Assembly (NCBI GenBank): GCA_025054905.1
Contig: JANWZF010000188.1
Location: 1-6,220 of the forward strand
DNA: 6,220 nucleotides
Reading direction: 5' to 3'
Source of the DNA: Tepidimonas sp.
Lineage (GTDB): Bacteria; Pseudomonadota; Gammaproteobacteria; Burkholderiales; Burkholderiaceae_C
The notes beneath the pieces are model-generated. The model was not told the DNA's origin. It ran no database searches and saw only the letters and a program-made list of their open reading frames with translations. Shown here piece after piece: positions 6,064 through 6,220 of the stretch (the first letter of the stretch is position 1; every line of letters begins with the position of its first letter). The translations under genes were made by a program, and so were the position numbers.

Positions 6064-6220
6064 CTGGTCCTGCTCTACACCACATCCCCGGACGCACCAA
6101 ATCACTACCTCCCCTGCGCGTGGGCATCGGCGGGCCGGTCGGCTCGGGCAAGACGACGCTGCTGGAAATGCTGTGCAAGGCGATGCACCCACGCTATGAC
6201 CTGATTGCCATCACCAACGA
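6060..6220 (+). CDS. ureG: Urease accessory GTPase UreG (partial, 3' end outside window)
   Basis: The first 53 codons are present. UreG is a SIMIBI-class GTPase that binds nickel and drives urease activation by GTP hydrolysis. The P-loop GPVGSGKT occupies residues 25-32, followed by TLLEMLCKAM and the beginning of the DLIAITN(D) strand that is typical of UreG. The N-terminal LHHIPGRTKSLPPLRVGIGG segment is longer than in the Klebsiella protein but similar to beta-proteobacterial UreG as I recall it. The start ATG overlaps the ureF stop (ATGA), so the two are translationally coupled. The gene runs off the right edge. Confidence 0.95.
   Translation, partial: MTGPALHHIPGRTKSLPPLRVGIGGPVGSGKTTLLEMLCKAMHPRYDLIAITN

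Overview
The window is GC-rich with strong G/C third-position bias and typical beta-proteobacterial urease protein sequences. It suggests a member of the Burkholderiales (Comamonadaceae-like); the genus cannot be fixed from this sequence alone. Genes cover almost everything: the longest non-coding stretch is the 66-bp divergent intergenic region, and there are no RNA genes, mobile elements or CRISPR repeats that I can support.

Left part, minus strand (1-1662): the first 554 codons of a large gene that runs off the left edge. Its product is an NCS1-type (purine-cytosine permease-like) membrane transporter domain followed by a compact eight-cysteine module, still open at the window edge. I recall this layout from Burkholderiales proteins annotated as hybrid sensor histidine kinases, so the missing C-terminus is probably a kinase, but no kinase motif lies inside the window.

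Centre (1663-1728): a short divergent promoter region. It holds a perfect-consensus sigma-54 (-24/-12) promoter aimed at ureA and a weaker, correctly spaced sigma-54-like element aimed at the transporter/sensor gene. The two -24 boxes face each other and form an imperfect inverted repeat. Both predicted start points fall within about 2 nt of the respective start codons, so both mRNAs may be nearly leaderless.

Right part, plus strand (1729-6220): a urease operon in the order ureA-ureJ-ureB-ureC-ureE-ureF-ureG, with ureG cut by the right edge. UreA, UreB and UreC form the nickel enzyme that hydrolyses urea. UreE delivers nickel, UreF and UreG act in the GTP-dependent activation complex, and UreJ is a HupE/UreJ-type membrane protein probably involved in nickel uptake. 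ureD (ureH), which normally opens the operon in related bacteria, is not in the window. All seven genes are co-oriented with gaps of at most 55 bp; the ureE/ureF and ureF/ureG junctions overlap. A simple reading is a nitrogen-regulated urease operon beside its own transporter-linked sensor.
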